A stretch of 64,000 nucleotides of DNA from Maritimibacter sp. REDSEA-S28_B5 (GTDB taxonomy: Bacteria > Pseudomonadota > Alphaproteobacteria > Rhodobacterales > Rhodobacteraceae). The notes beneath the pieces are model-generated. The model searched no databases. It was not told the DNA's origin and saw nothing but the letters and a program-made list of their open reading frames with translations. The translations under genes were made by a program, and so were the position numbers. Below, in pieces: positions 47,201 through 58,139 of the stretch. The DNA lies in contig LUOO01000031.1 of the NCBI GenBank assembly GCA_001626765.1, forward strand, positions 46,258 to 110,257, written 5' to 3'. Each line of letters starts with the position of its first letter. The first letter of the stretch is position 1.

Positions 47201-50200
47201 GTCACGTTCATGGAAGACTGGCTGACCATGGACAGCGCGCCCATGCTCAGAACGCGGCCCGACGTGCCTTCGAGCGTGCCGTCCAGAAGCGTGACCGAGC
47301 CGGTGATCGTTCCGCTCCCCGCAAGGAAGGACGACCCGCCACCGACAGCGACACCTCCGGCCACGACATCATTCACCACGAGCCGCCCGCCGGTGCGAAC
47401 ATCGGCGTTGCCTCCAAAGGCGCTGTCGATGGTCAGCCCGCCGCCTTCGACCCGGAGGGTGCCGGTATAGCCCGCGTTGTCACCGGTGAGGCGCAGGGTC
47501 CCGCCGTTGGTAACGACCGATCCGGTTCCCGAGATCTCGCCAGTATAGTCGCGATCACCGCCCTGCACGAAACCGAAGTTGCCGGTGGTGCCCAGGTCTA
47601 TGTCGCCCGAAAAGTCGGCATCTTCGCTGGAGAGCGTGCCGCCGGACACCACCCAGTCGAGCGACGAGCTGCCGGTGAGCTGGAGGATCGACCCGCCGCG
47701 TTTTTCCATCGTGCCAGCGGTTCCGCCGAACCCGCCGATATTGCCCGTGAAGATACCGAAATCCCCCTGATCGAAGACCACGAGCCCGGCGTTTTCGATG
47801 TTGCCCTCGATCGAGGCGGCGGTGCCGACGAGTGTGCCCGCCTGGACGATCGTGTCGCCATAGGCGTTGCCGCTATTGGTGAGCGTGAGAGTGCCCGCCC
47901 CGGTCTTCACCACGTCACCCGCGCCGAACACGATCCCCGACAGCGTCAGGGTCTGGCCTGCGTCAACCGCGAAGCGCGCATCCGCCGTGGCGCGATATTG
48001 CACCATGGTCGAACTTGCAAAGGTATCAGTCACGCGCAGGGTGCCGCCCGTGAACTCGATCCCTCCGCCTGCGGTGCCCAGATTGCGCGCAAAGCTGGCC
48101 GCCACAGTGCCCTCGGCAAGCTCCAGCCGCGAAAAGAAATTGTTCGCGCCCAGAACGAGCGTGCCCGCGCCCTGCTTCAGGATGCTGCCGCTCAGGATCT
48201 GGCTCGTGATCGTCGCCGTCTTGGACGCGTCATCCGCACTTCCGTCCCCGACCCGGACGGTCGACAGCGCGCCGCCATTGTCGAGCGACAGGGGCATACC
48301 ATCGAGTGTGTAGCCGTCGCTCGCGAACTGAAGTCCGCTGGCGAGCACCGCGCTCGCGCTGTTGTCGATGGTCACCGTGCCGCCCATGCCCTGGAACACC
48401 GCGAAGGTCGGGTTGGGGCTGTAGGGCGCGTTGACCGCGCCGCCTGTGGTGGTCCAGTTCTCGTTCGTGATGTTCCACGTCCCGCTGCCGCCGTCCACGG
48501 AACCGTTGTCCCGGTTGGCAAGCGTTCCACCGTCCCAGAACCCGATCTCCGCACCGGATGCGTTCACGAGGTTCACCTGACCGGCCACGGATGTCTGCAC
48601 CGCCATGGCAGCCGCGTTCGTCCCGGCGGGTGTCGTTCCGATCACCAGCCCGTTGTTCGTGAGTGTCCCGCCGTAGTCGAAAATCCGGTAGACCCCCACA
48701 CCGAAGCTGCCCGCATCTGTGATGTTGAGCGTGCCGTCGAGCCGCAGGTTCCCCGCCACGTCAAACAGCGACGTGTCCGAGGGGGCGCCGAGGGCCACGG
48801 CCACCTTGGAGTTCGAAATCAGGCTCAGAGATGCCATGCTCAGGACGTTGCCTGAGGACCCCTCCAGCGTGCCGTCGACGACGTTCACCTCGCCGTCGAT
48901 CCGCCCCGTGCCGGTGAGCGAGCTGTCGCCCGCGACCACCGACACCCTGCCCGTCAGCACGTCATCGACGACGATCCGACCGCCGCTGCTGGCCGTGAAC
49001 GTGCCAGCCGTCGCGCTCTTGAGGGTCAGCGTCGCATCGCTGACGCCGACCCTGCCGGTGTATCCCGTGTTGTCACCGGTAAAGCGCAGGATGCCACCTT
49101 CGACACCCAGATAACCGCCGCCGGTCAGGGCCCCGCCATAGTCACGAAACCCCGTCTGGTAAAACTCGGCGACCGCGCCGGTGGCGATCTCGAGATCGCC
49201 GATGAACGTGGCATCCGTCGACAAGGCTCCCTCGGTCACGGTCCAGTCGAGCGCCGAGGCGCCGGTCAGGAACAACGATCCCGCGCCGCGTTTCTCCATC
49301 TGGCCTGCAACCCCGCCCCGTCCGAAGATGGCGCCGGCGAAGGTCCCGCTCGTCGCCTGATCGAACACCACGAGTCCCGCGGTCTCGATATCACCGCTGA
49401 TCGAGCGCGCGTCGCCGATCAGCGTGCCCGCCTCGACGATCGTGTCGCCATAGGCGTTGAAGCGGTTGGTCAGGGTCAGCGTGCCCTGCCCCGCTTTCAC
49501 CAGATTGCCCAACCCCGTGACCTCGCCGTCAACCGTGAGCGTCTGGCCAAGGTCCACGTCGATTCGTGCGTCCGAGCTGGCCCTGATCTGCTTGGCCGCC
49601 GACAGGAACGTCGTGCCCTGAGCAAGGAGCGAACCACCGTTGAAGGTGATGACGCCCGCCGAATGGCCGAGCCCAAGGCCCATCGAGAACGCAACCACGC
49701 CTTGGTTGAGGTTCAGGTCCGAGAACCGCTGGGAAGATCCCAGTTCGAGCGTGCCGGCCCCCAGTTTTGTGATCGACACGCCGTCGAGCGCCGCGAAGAT
49801 CTGGGTGGTCTTCGACGCGTCGTCCGCCGACCCGTCACCGACCCGGATCGTGGCCGACGGCGACAGCGTCACGGCGTCGCCCAGGAGCACGTAGCCATCG
49901 CTCGCGAATTGCATGCCCGTCGCCGCCACGGGACCGTCGAGGGTATCGACGAAGACGCCAGCAGCGCCCGTGCCCTGGAAGACCGCGAAGGTCGGGTTGG
50001 GGCTGTATGCGCCGTTGATACGACCGTCGGCATCTGTCCAGTTGAGGCGCGTCGCGGACCAGTTCCCGGCTCCGCCATCGACCATGCCGTTTTCCCGATT
50101 GCCGGGGGCATCGCCGTCCCAGTAGGAAAACACCATGCCAGCGGTGTTCACAAGGTTGACCTGACCGGCCACCGACGTCTGGATACGGAAGTCACCAGAC

Positions 50201-53200
50201 GTCGACCCGGCGGGGATGGTGCCGATGTCCATGCCGTTGTCGGTGAGACCGCCGCCGTAGTCGACCAGCCGGTAGACTCCCGGTGCGAACCCGCTCGCAT
50301 CGCTCACGCTCAGCGTGCCATCGAGCGTCAGGTTGCCCGCCACGTCGAAAAGCGCCGTATCCGAGGGCGCGCCCAAGCTCACGTCCATCGTGCCCGTGCT
50401 CGTCATGGCAAGCGTGTTCAGGCCCAGCGTCCGGCCCGCGACGCCTGCGATCACGCCCCGGACGGCGACATCGCTGCCGACCTGGCCCGAGGTCGTCGCC
50501 GGTGATGACGTAACCGGCTTCGCGGAACTGAAGCCCATTGACCGACTGGGTGCCCACCGCCGTGATCGTGCCGCCGCCCGCGCCGTCGAACACCGCGAAG
50601 CCGCCGCGCCACGCGTCGTTGATCGCTCCGTCCGGGGTGGTCCAGTTGGTGCTCGCCGCGTTCCAGATGCCCCCACCGCCCGCGACGGTGCCGTCCGCGG
50701 AGACGCCCGCGCCGTCCCAGAACTGGAACTGCGCGCGGTCGCCGACCAGCAGGTTCACCTCGTTGCCCGCAGCGCCGCCGTTGGTGACATAGACATTGGC
50801 CGCGCTCAGAAGCGGTTCCTGCAAGCCGGGGCCGTCTACCGCGGCGAAGCTGCCAGTGGTGGTTCCGTCCACCTGGAACAGCGTGTAGTAGCCGCCGTAG
50901 AGCGCGCTGTCGCCCGGATTCGAGACGACGAGCGTGCCGCCCAAAGTCAGATCGCCCTGCACCACGACCAGATCGTTCCCCGTCGCCGGGTCAAGACCGC
51001 CCACCTGACCCGCCGTATTGAGTTCGAACGTCGAGGTAGACGAGGCGTTGAGCGCCAGATCGCCGTCGATGGTCAGCGTGCCCGGGCTGTTGCCCGCCGC
51101 GAGTTGCCCCTCGACCGTCACGTCGGACGAGATCGTCCCGGACCCAGCCAGCGTGCCGAGCGACCCGATGCTGAGCGCGCCGCTGCCGTCTCCGAATTGG
51201 TCGGTGTCAACGACGAGCGTGCCGCGCAGCACGGTCGCATCGCCCGAAAAGCCGTCAAACCTGCCGTCCACCGTCCAGGTGCCGGACCCGGTCTTGATCA
51301 GGTCGGACGCCGAGAAGAAGAACCCGGAGAAGGTGGTGTCGGTATTATTGCCGCCCACGGTCATCTGGGCGCTGGACGTCACAGTGCCGGCGCCCGCCAA
51401 GGACCCGATGGTCTCGATACCACTGTTGGAAATCACGGCGCCCGCATTGATCACCACGGCACTGTCGTCGCCAATGGCACTGCCACCGTCCAGAAACAGC
51501 GTGCCAGCCCCCACGATGGTGGACCCGGAATAGCTGCCGGTTGCGTTGCTGTTGATGTTGACGGACCCCGTGCCCGTCTTGCGAAGCCCGCCGGTCCCCG
51601 TGATGTCGCCGCGCAGGAAGATCGTCCCTGCTCCGGGCAGGTAGAGGTCGTTGTCGCCGAGCGACAGGTCGAAAAAGGTGAGAGTGGTGCCCGTGGCGGC
51701 GTCAAAGGCTGCATCGCCACCGGTCAGGGTGATGTCCTCCAAGTATCTGACCGCAAGCGATCGCGCGGCCAGGGTCGCGATGTCACCGCCCGCGATGAAG
51801 AGCCGGTCGCTCGAGATATTCACGTCGCCTCGAAGCTCAAGGGTGCCGCCTGCTTCCACGAAGGTGCCCGGATCGACACCGCCCGAGGTGTTCCGCCCCA
51901 GCGCGTCGCTGTTCTCGATGGCCAGAGTGCCACCCGCGATCCGCGTCTCACCCTCGTAACTGTTCGCGCCCGCAAGCCACTGGCTGTTGGCGCCGTTGCT
52001 AACGACCAGCGACCCGGTGCCCCGTATCGGGCCGGAAAACGTATGCGTGCCGTCCGTCCCGTTTCCGACGATGCGCAGCTCGTTGTCGGTGATGACTTGC
52101 ATCCCGGTCGCCGAAGCCTGGTTCAGACCTGCGATGGATACCGGCCCACCGTTCGCGGTGATCTCGAGCGTCGTATCCGAGTTGAACAGGACCAATGGTG
52201 CAACCGTGAAAGCGCCGCCGTCGACCCGAAGTACCCCGGCATTGCCAAGCACGACACCCCCGCTCGCCATGCTGCCTGTCAACACGACCTCGCCGCCCGC
52301 GACCTCCAAGCCGCCCGTGAAATCGGACACGCCCGAAAGGGTGATGGGCGCCGTGCCCGTGAAGACAGCCCTCAGGCGACCGCCGGTCGGCCCGTCAGAC
52401 AACGATCCGGCAAAGGTCGTCGCCGCGTCGCCACCGACATAAACCGTGGCAAGAGACGCGCCCAGGTTCTGGATCGTGCCCGCGCCCGACAGGTTGTCCA
52501 TCCGCGTCGCGAACCCGTTGAGGTCAAGAAGCGCCCCCGAGGCGATGGTGACCGTCGTGCGCTGACTCGCAAGCGCGGGAACAAGGAAATACTCGGCCAA
52601 GGTGGGGTCGCTCATGCGGAGCGTCCCGGCATCAATATAATAATTGCGCAGGCCGCCGGACGTGCCGACCAAGCCCCTCACGCCGAGCTCGACCACCCCT
52701 TCCCGACCCGCGGCCCCGAACCGGACGTTGGCGCCCCCCTCGGTCGTAACCTGTAGCCCGCGAATCGAAAGCGTGGTTCCCGTCGCGGCCGCGACGGTCG
52801 ACGTGGCGCCCGAAAGCCAGGAGATGCTATTGTCGAGCGTCGCGTTCCCTTCGGCAAAGAAGGTTCCGCCCGCCATCGTGATGGGACCGTTGCCGATCGC
52901 GTTGCTGTTGGTGATCGCCAGCGTCCCGCCCGAGATGTTGACCCTGCTGTTGTTGGTCTTGAGCGTGGAACTCAGTCGCGTATAGCCGGCGATCTGGTTC
53001 ATGTTCGTATTGGTGCCGGAATCGATAGTGATCCCGAGATCCAGCACGCCGGTATGGTTGAAGTTGATCGTCGCCGCGCCGGTCCCTGCGGCAATGCTGT
53101 TGGCCTGCACCGACCCCGATTGGCCGCCGGTGCCGAAGTTCAGCGTGCCGTTCGACCCTGTCTCTTGAGCTAGCACGATGTCAGTTGCCGACTGGGCAAT

Positions 53201-53605
53201 GGCACCGTTCAAGAGGTTCAGGGTGCCGGTCCCGCTTTCCCCGACCACGAAGTTATTGCCGACGACCTTGGAAATCGTCCCCGAAGGCGCAACGCCATCA
53301 ACGGTAAGCGTTCCGTTGGAACCGGCCGATTCCCCCACCTTGACGTTGAGCGTGCCAATCTGCGAGCCGCCTGCCACAAGAACCGATCCGGTGCCCGTTC
53401 GACCGACGATCAGGAAAGAACCCGAGTTCCAGTAACTGGCAGTAGGCGACGGTGCGGCGTTGGTCGAATGGACATTGCCGCTCAGGACGATCTGTTGCGC
53501 AAGCGCGGGCTGGGCAGCCGGCCCGATGAAGGCCAGACCTGCGAGCGCGGTGGATGCAAGCAGGCTCCATCGAAAGGCGCGCCGAACCCTGAGAGGCATC
53601 CGCAT
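44287..53605 (-). pseudogene. Giant autotransporter adhesin (type Va), frameshifted
   Basis: About 3,100 residues if the two frames are joined. ATG 53605 starts a long basic signal region (RRAFRWSLLASTALAG, cleavage after PALA). The passenger has autotransporter-associated beta-strand repeats (GGLRKTGTGSVNINS, GAGTLFLDGG) and later three 1.6-kb repeats. The C-terminal about 280 residues are an autotransporter barrel (SPVWARATGTWRQM to ISASFNLNF, terminal Phe). The first frame (53605 down) stays sensible to GYVITGDD near 50510. The following sequence is in the other frame (VIAGVAGRTLGLNTLAM) from about 50490 to the stop at 44287. By repeat alignment about 1 kb is missing at that point. Either real recombination/decay or repeat collapse in assembly. 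A broken gene would not display the barrel-linked passenger. Confidence 0.8.
45700..50280 (-). repeat. Three 1.6-kb passenger repeats of the autotransporter
   Basis: The marker VYRxxDYGG maps at about 50260, 48680 and 47080, and YSPNPTFAVFQG at about 49990, 48400 and 46800, a period near 1.6 kb. Each unit also holds GLQFASDGY, VRVGDGSxDDA, EKRG, SLDW and GAPSD markers. Conservation is at protein level with clear divergence in DNA. A truncated fourth copy (FAVFDG, GLQFREAGY) lies at about 50500-50610. Confidence 0.75.
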
Positions 53606-53952
53606 GGCAATTAGTGAGACGGATGAACTCAAAATCGTCGTGGACCGGCCAACAATCTTATGCAGCAAAACAGAATTTCCTTACCCCTGCCGATCAAAAG
53701 AGCGCAAACGATACTCTTGATGATCAGGAACAGGTCATCACGCATGGGGGCGCACCCGGCAATGGCCTGTTTTTGAATAAAGAATATTCGGATGGGGAAT
53801 ATTGCGGTCGCGTCTTCACATTGGGCGATCTGCTACGTTGCGCCCCTGCCCCTTGTCTGCAAGCCGTCTCGGCCCGTTCCGGGCGCGCGTTTTTCGCGCG
53901 GTCTGTGTTCTGACGCCGCGTCAGTGTACAAAACATTCCAATTCAAATACTT
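53606..53952. other. Intergenic region between autotransporter and LysR genes
   Basis: About 350 bp, AT-richer than its surroundings, holding the two divergent promoters. A direct repeat GAATATT occurs at about 53784 and 53799 (within TAAAGAATATTCGG and GGGGAATATTGCGG). No convincing gene, RNA or terminator seen. Confidence 0.5.
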
Positions 53953-54954
53953 ATGGACTTGGCGACCGAACCTGAGTCACAGCTACCCCGTCACGGTATT
54001 CATCATGGACATACGCGGGTGTCATCTTCAAACGACTCGAAACGAGACTCTCTGGATCTCAAGCGCGTTGACCTGAACCTGCTTCTGATTTTCGAGGCGG
54101 TCTTCCGGTCAGGGAGTGTCAGCCGGGCCGCAACCCTGCTCGGGATGAGCCAGCCCACGGTCTCGAACGCGCTGAACCGTCTGCGCACTCAGTTCGACGA
54201 CAAACTCTTCGTGCGGTCCGACGGGGGCGTACGCCCCACGCCGCTCGCCGAGGCTCTCGAACCCTCGATCACGCAGGCGCTCAACACCCTTCGCGGCGGG
54301 CTACAGGTGGAAACGGATTTCGATGTCCGCACCGCCAGACGTCACTTCAAGCTGATCCTGCACGACTACAGCGTGCCCTCGGTGCTGCCGCCGCTTCTGC
54401 AGAAACTGGATTTCCCCGGCTCGAGTTGCTCGCTCGAAGTCATCACGCCCGACTGGATGCGCCCCCACGAGGGACTAGCGAGCGGCGAGGCGGATGTGAT
54501 GCTGGACGTCTATCCGCAGGAAACGCCCGGGCTGGTCTTTGAACCCGTTGCCGAAGCCAAGCCGGTCTGCATCGTGCGTGAAGGTCATCCGACCATCGGC
54601 CATGAATTGACCCGCGCATTGTTCGAACAGAACGGCCACGCGGTGCTCAAGAGCCAGATCCAGCGCCGCTTGCAGGTGCCCCATATGCTGATGGCCGAGA
54701 AACTGACCCGCCGCGAAGTCTGCGTTCTGCCCAATGCCAGCGACCTTGCCGCGACGGTTGCCATCTCGGACCTGATTGCCGTGGTCCCCGAGCGCTACGC
54801 GATGCTCGTGGCCCCGATCTACCGCCTGCGCATCCTGCCAACACCCTTCGATTATCCGGCGCTCAAGATGTTCCTCGCATTTCCCGAGAATAAGGCGAAC
54901 GATCCCGGGCACCGGTGGCTCACGCAGTCGATCAGGAACATCTTCGCCACGTGA
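53953..54954 (+). CDS. LysR-family transcriptional regulator (NodD/LeuO-like)
   Basis: 333 residues from ATG 53953; GTG 54019 would give a shorter, more typical N-terminus. The HTH is KRVDLNLLLIFEAVFRSGSVSRAATLLGMSQPTVSNALNRLR, followed by an effector domain (RHFKLILHDYSVPSVLPPLL...). The pattern of the first 60 residues matches NodD/LeuO-type regulators that contain DLNLL. It is divergent from the giant autotransporter, which it may control through the shared intergenic region. Intact. Confidence 0.85.
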   Translation: MDLATEPESQLPRHGIHHGHTRVSSSNDSKRDSLDLKRVDLNLLLIFEAVFRSGSVSRAATLLGMSQPTVSNALNRLRTQFDDKLFVRSDGGVRPTPLAEALEPSITQALNTLRGGLQVETDFDVRTARRHFKLILHDYSVPSVLPPLLQKLDFPGSSCSLEVITPDWMRPHEGLASGEADVMLDVYPQETPGLVFEPVAEAKPVCIVREGHPTIGHELTRALFEQNGHAVLKSQIQRRLQVPHMLMAEKLTRREVCVLPNASDLAATVAISDLIAVVPERYAMLVAPIYRLRILPTPFDYPALKMFLAFPENKANDPGHRWLTQSIRNIFAT

Positions 54955-55400
54955 CGGGACGGCGAAGGTTCCGTCGCGACTGTCCCATGTGGCCGAACCG
55001 ACCGGTGGACAGATTCAAGCTGCCAACCCCACGAAGATCGGAGGCCGTTGGCGCCATTGGCTGGGATGTGACCCTGTCCGTTCATAAATGCGGACTGGGT
55101 CCGGACATAGTGGCGGCTACCGACCGGGAAACTCCGAAGCCCATCACCAGACGCCTGATCCGCCTGATGAACCGATGATCCTGTTCGAGCGTGTTGGCGA
55201 GGACCTGACCGGCAGATCAGGCCCAAGAGGTGAGCAAGTAGGTGTGCGACACTGCTGGTCGTTTCAGGGGCCGTCCCAATGGACCAAGGTCCGAACCGGA
55301 TCCCAACCAAGGTCCCGAAATCCGACCGCCCTCTGACCGTGATGTCTGGCGCCGCGACCGGGCACAGTCTCCTTACCGAGACACGAACCGGAGTCGATCC
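54955..55400. other. Intergenic region with a stem-loop, 446 bp
   Basis: No gene supported. An imperfect inverted repeat GACCCTGTCCG (55070-55080) against CGGACTGGGTC (55091-55101), ten of eleven positions paired with a 10-base loop, lies 300 bp upstream of the secreted Asp/His-rich protein. Its function is unclear. Short open frames here have non-coding composition. Confidence 0.45.
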
Positions 55401-56273
55401 ATGACCAACCCCAAACTCTTCGGCGCCCTACTGTCCTTGGCGATGGCCCTGCCCGCAGCGCAGGCCCCGGCGGCGTCGATTTCCCAGGCTCGCGCCATCT
55501 TCGACCTCGCTGGCCCGAGCGACACCGACCTCATCGTGAACCTGAAGCAGGGCCGGTCCGGCACCGGCGAACGCGGACGCGACCGTGATCGCTCGGGCGA
55601 CGACGGCCCTTCACACGAACGACACAGCGGGCACGACGACGGCCCCTCGCATGAACGCCACAACGGCGATGACCACGGTCGTCACCATGAAACAGAGGTG
55701 CACAGGACCGGCTCGGACCACAACCGTGGGTCCTTCGTCTGGGGCCCTGGCTGCGACGGCGGCGGCGACAGGGACAGAGATCGCGATGGCGACGATCACC
55801 GCGAGAGAGGCGACGACGGCAGCCCAGAACGCAGAAGAAACGATCATAGCGGAGGCGGCAATCACGGTGGCAACGCGTTCCTGTCTGCCCCGACGGCTCC
55901 CATCGCGACGATGAACATCACCAAGCCCGACGGGACGCGGGAGCGCCTCGTGAACGGCCAGTACGAACGCTGCGACCTGCAGGGACGGCTCGTCGAGCGC
56001 CGACAGGCGACCGGCTCCGATGTCCTGAGCCTCCGGCTCGATGCGATGAACCCGGGCGCGCAGGTCGCCCCGTCACAGCAGGGCGGCGGGCAATCCCGAC
56101 CGACGCGCGTCCACATTCGAGGCGGCGATGTGTCGGTGCTGTATTCCAACGGTTGGACCGAGGCGGTGACGCAGGGGCGGATCAGGATGACCGACCGTTA
56201 CGAAAATATGGCCATCGACCGCGCGGCGACTTTTGTCGACACGACCCGGCTCAGGTCGTTGGACGGGCTCTAG
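55401..56273 (+). CDS. Secreted Asp/His/Arg-rich protein of unknown function
   Basis: About 290 residues; signal peptide MTNPKLFGALLSLAMALPAAQAPA with GGAG upstream of the ATG. Residues about 50-155 are low complexity and very rich in Asp, Arg, His and Gly, with a tandem 12-mer DDGPSHERHSGH/DDGPSHERHNGD. The C-terminal part (ITKPDGTRERLVNGQYERCDLQGR..., VHIRGGDVSVLYSNGWTEAVTQG) is a soluble beta domain I do not recognise. The His/Asp clusters suggest metal (for example Cu, Zn or Ni) or nucleic-acid binding; this is speculative. It is convergent with a decayed two-component system. Confidence 0.7.
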   Translation: MTNPKLFGALLSLAMALPAAQAPAASISQARAIFDLAGPSDTDLIVNLKQGRSGTGERGRDRDRSGDDGPSHERHSGHDDGPSHERHNGDDHGRHHETEVHRTGSDHNRGSFVWGPGCDGGGDRDRDRDGDDHRERGDDGSPERRRNDHSGGGNHGGNAFLSAPTAPIATMNITKPDGTRERLVNGQYERCDLQGRLVERRQATGSDVLSLRLDAMNPGAQVAPSQQGGGQSRPTRVHIRGGDVSVLYSNGWTEAVTQGRIRMTDRYENMAIDRAATFVDTTRLRSLDGL

Positions 56274-56274
56274 G

Positions 56275-56687
56275 TCATTTCAGCCGCCACGCCTCATGGG
56301 CCATGATCGCTGCCTCTACCCGGTTGCGCGCCTGCAATTTGCCGAGGATCTCCGACATGTAGTGCTTGATCGTTTTTTCCCGCAAAGACAGCTCGTTCGC
56401 GAATTCACGCTTCGACAGTCCCTTTGCCACGCGCCGGAGGATTTGTTCCTCGCGGGCCGTAAGCGTGTCGATGGGATCGGATTTGGACCGTATCGGCGCG
56501 CGCATGAGGTTGAGCACCCACGCGGCGACCGCGGGAGTGATATGCGCCTCGCCCTCGGCAATCTGCGAAAGAGCGCGGCGCAGGCGCCCACGCCCACCAC
56601 TTCGAACGATCCCGCCTCTTCGATGCTATGCACCAGACCGTCCCGAAAAATCGGGTAGTCATCAGCCAGAACGATCCGCGTCTTCAT
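56275..56687 (-). pseudogene. NarL-type response regulator with receiver domain largely deleted
   Basis: ATG 56687 overlaps the upstream sensor stop (ATGA). The first about 35 residues are a good receiver start (RIVLADDYPIFRDGLVHSIEEA, with the D-D acidic pair). The sequence then jumps to the linker (EGEAHITPAVAAWVLNLM) in another frame and an intact LuxR helix-turn-helix (TLTAREEQILRRVAKGLSKREFANELSLREKTIKHYMSEIL) ending at 56275. About 75 residues, including the phospho-acceptor Asp region, are missing. Not functional as a phosphorylated regulator; a start such as ATG 56517 could give an HTH-only protein. Confidence 0.75.
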
Positions 56688-57815
56688 GAATTGACCTCTT
56701 CTTCCGGCAAAACGAGCGTGATCTGACTTCCCGCGCCCAATTCGCTCTCGACATCAAGACTGCCCCCAAGGCTTTCGGCCCGGTCCGACAGCCCCCACAA
56801 CCCCTGCCCGCCATCCTGTCTGAGCCCGGGTAAGCGGTCGGGGGGAAACCCCAACCCATCGTCCTTTACCGTGATGATCAGCTTGTCGCCGACGCGCGAC
56901 AGACGAACCCAAGTGTGCTGCGCTTCGGCATGACGCGCGATGTTGGATAGCGATTCCTGCAAGAAGTGGCAGACGCAGGGCTTCGAGGTATAGCCGAACC
57001 GGCCCGCGTCCGGGATCGCGCCCAGAATTTCGACGCTTTCCCCGGACTTGACCCGATGCTCCTGCACGGCCCGAGGACGACGCCCTGATCTCGGTCATGG
57101 CCTGCCTGAGCGCATGGCGCACTGCGACCGCGTGATCGCCATCCTGAGCCGACTTCGGCAAGAGCGCATCCAGGCGCAGCGCCGCAAGCGCCAGATGCTG
57201 ACCCGGTCGGTCGTGCAGGTCCGCACCCAATTGCCTGAGCGCGCGTTCTGCCTGCGCCGTCGCCCGCGCCGAGGCAGACACCGCCCGACGCCGCAACGCG
57301 TCGTTCTGCGTCGACATGCGCCGCGTCTCCTGCAACTATGATTCGAGCAATTCGCGTCGCCGCTCAATGGTCCGTCCCCCGGCCAGGACGATCCCGAACA
57401 GCAGAACGCCGCTGACCACAAATGCGCCCCCGACGACCAGCCATGTGTTCAAACGCGTGCGGGCCAGCTCATCCGCAAGGGCGGAACCGATCTGGTAGAA
57501 CTCCACCACCGCAACGACATCGCCCGAGAAATACGCGTGCGAAGGGCTGTAGACTTCGAGCAGAGGGATGCCCAAAGCGGCTACTTCATCATCCTCGGCG
57601 TCCGAGAAATCTTCGGCCAGCGGCGCCACAAAGGTCTCGACGAAATCGGCAGCCGACGCCGCGGCGCTTTGAACGACCCCCCCCTGCTCGATCCGTCCCG
57701 ACACCCAGTCGCCCACGATCACCAGCGCCACGAGCATCACGGCACCGCCCGCGAGCAGGAAATGCCGTGGGAGCCACAATCGAAGGAAGGTGGCACAAAA
57801 GGCGGGCTTGCTCAT
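56684..57815 (-). pseudogene. NarX/UhpB-type sensor histidine kinase, broken by TAG and a frameshift
   Basis: ATG 57815. Two transmembrane helices (LLAGGAVMLVALVIVGDWVSG near 20-40; TWLVVGGAFVVSGVLLFGIVL near 125-145) flank a periplasmic loop of about 85 residues. The frame meets TAG at 57336-57338 (probably CAG to TAG), then continues in the same frame into the HisKA_3 box (ADLHDRPGQHLALAALRLDALL). A second lesion near 57070 shifts to the frame encoding the HATPase_c (FLQESLSNIARHAEAQHTWVRLS, DDGLGFPPDRLPGLRQDGGQGLWGL). By family comparison a short stretch is missing there. It forms an operon with the broken response regulator. Confidence 0.75.
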
Positions 57816-58139
57816 GATCGACTCGTAACATGACCGGCGCCATTTTCTACGGACGAAAGTCGAACCAATTCAGGTGTCGCGCGCCAGCCAAACCCGACAG
57901 AAAACAATAGCGAGATGAAAGGCAGGCGATCGCGGAGACTGTAGACGCCGAAAATTCCGAGTTCCGCGAAACTCGGGATGACCGCCATACGCCCGTTTTG
58001 CGATAACCGCACCGAAAGTCCCGCGAGCGCCCTGCGCTGCGGTCACGTCGAAACAGAACTGTCTCAGCTCGATTTTCGATGTCCTTGGTCGAGGTCAGAG
58101 CAGCCTTCGCGTGAGACTTTTAAGGCGCGGAGCGTCTCG
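57816..58139. other. Intergenic region between aldehyde dehydrogenase and sensor kinase, 324 bp
   Basis: Nothing clear seen. The minus-strand genes on either side do not overlap into it, and I see no convincing terminator or operator, although the kinase promoter must lie here. Confidence 0.5.

Noticed and set aside
44527..48855. Long plus-strand open frame opposite the autotransporter
   Set aside because: Antisense of the repeats; no recognisable motifs and an Arg-rich composition typical of shadow frames.
54915..55336. Short open frames between LysR and the Asp/His-rich gene
   Set aside because: No RBS, no conserved pattern, composition like random GC-rich sequence.
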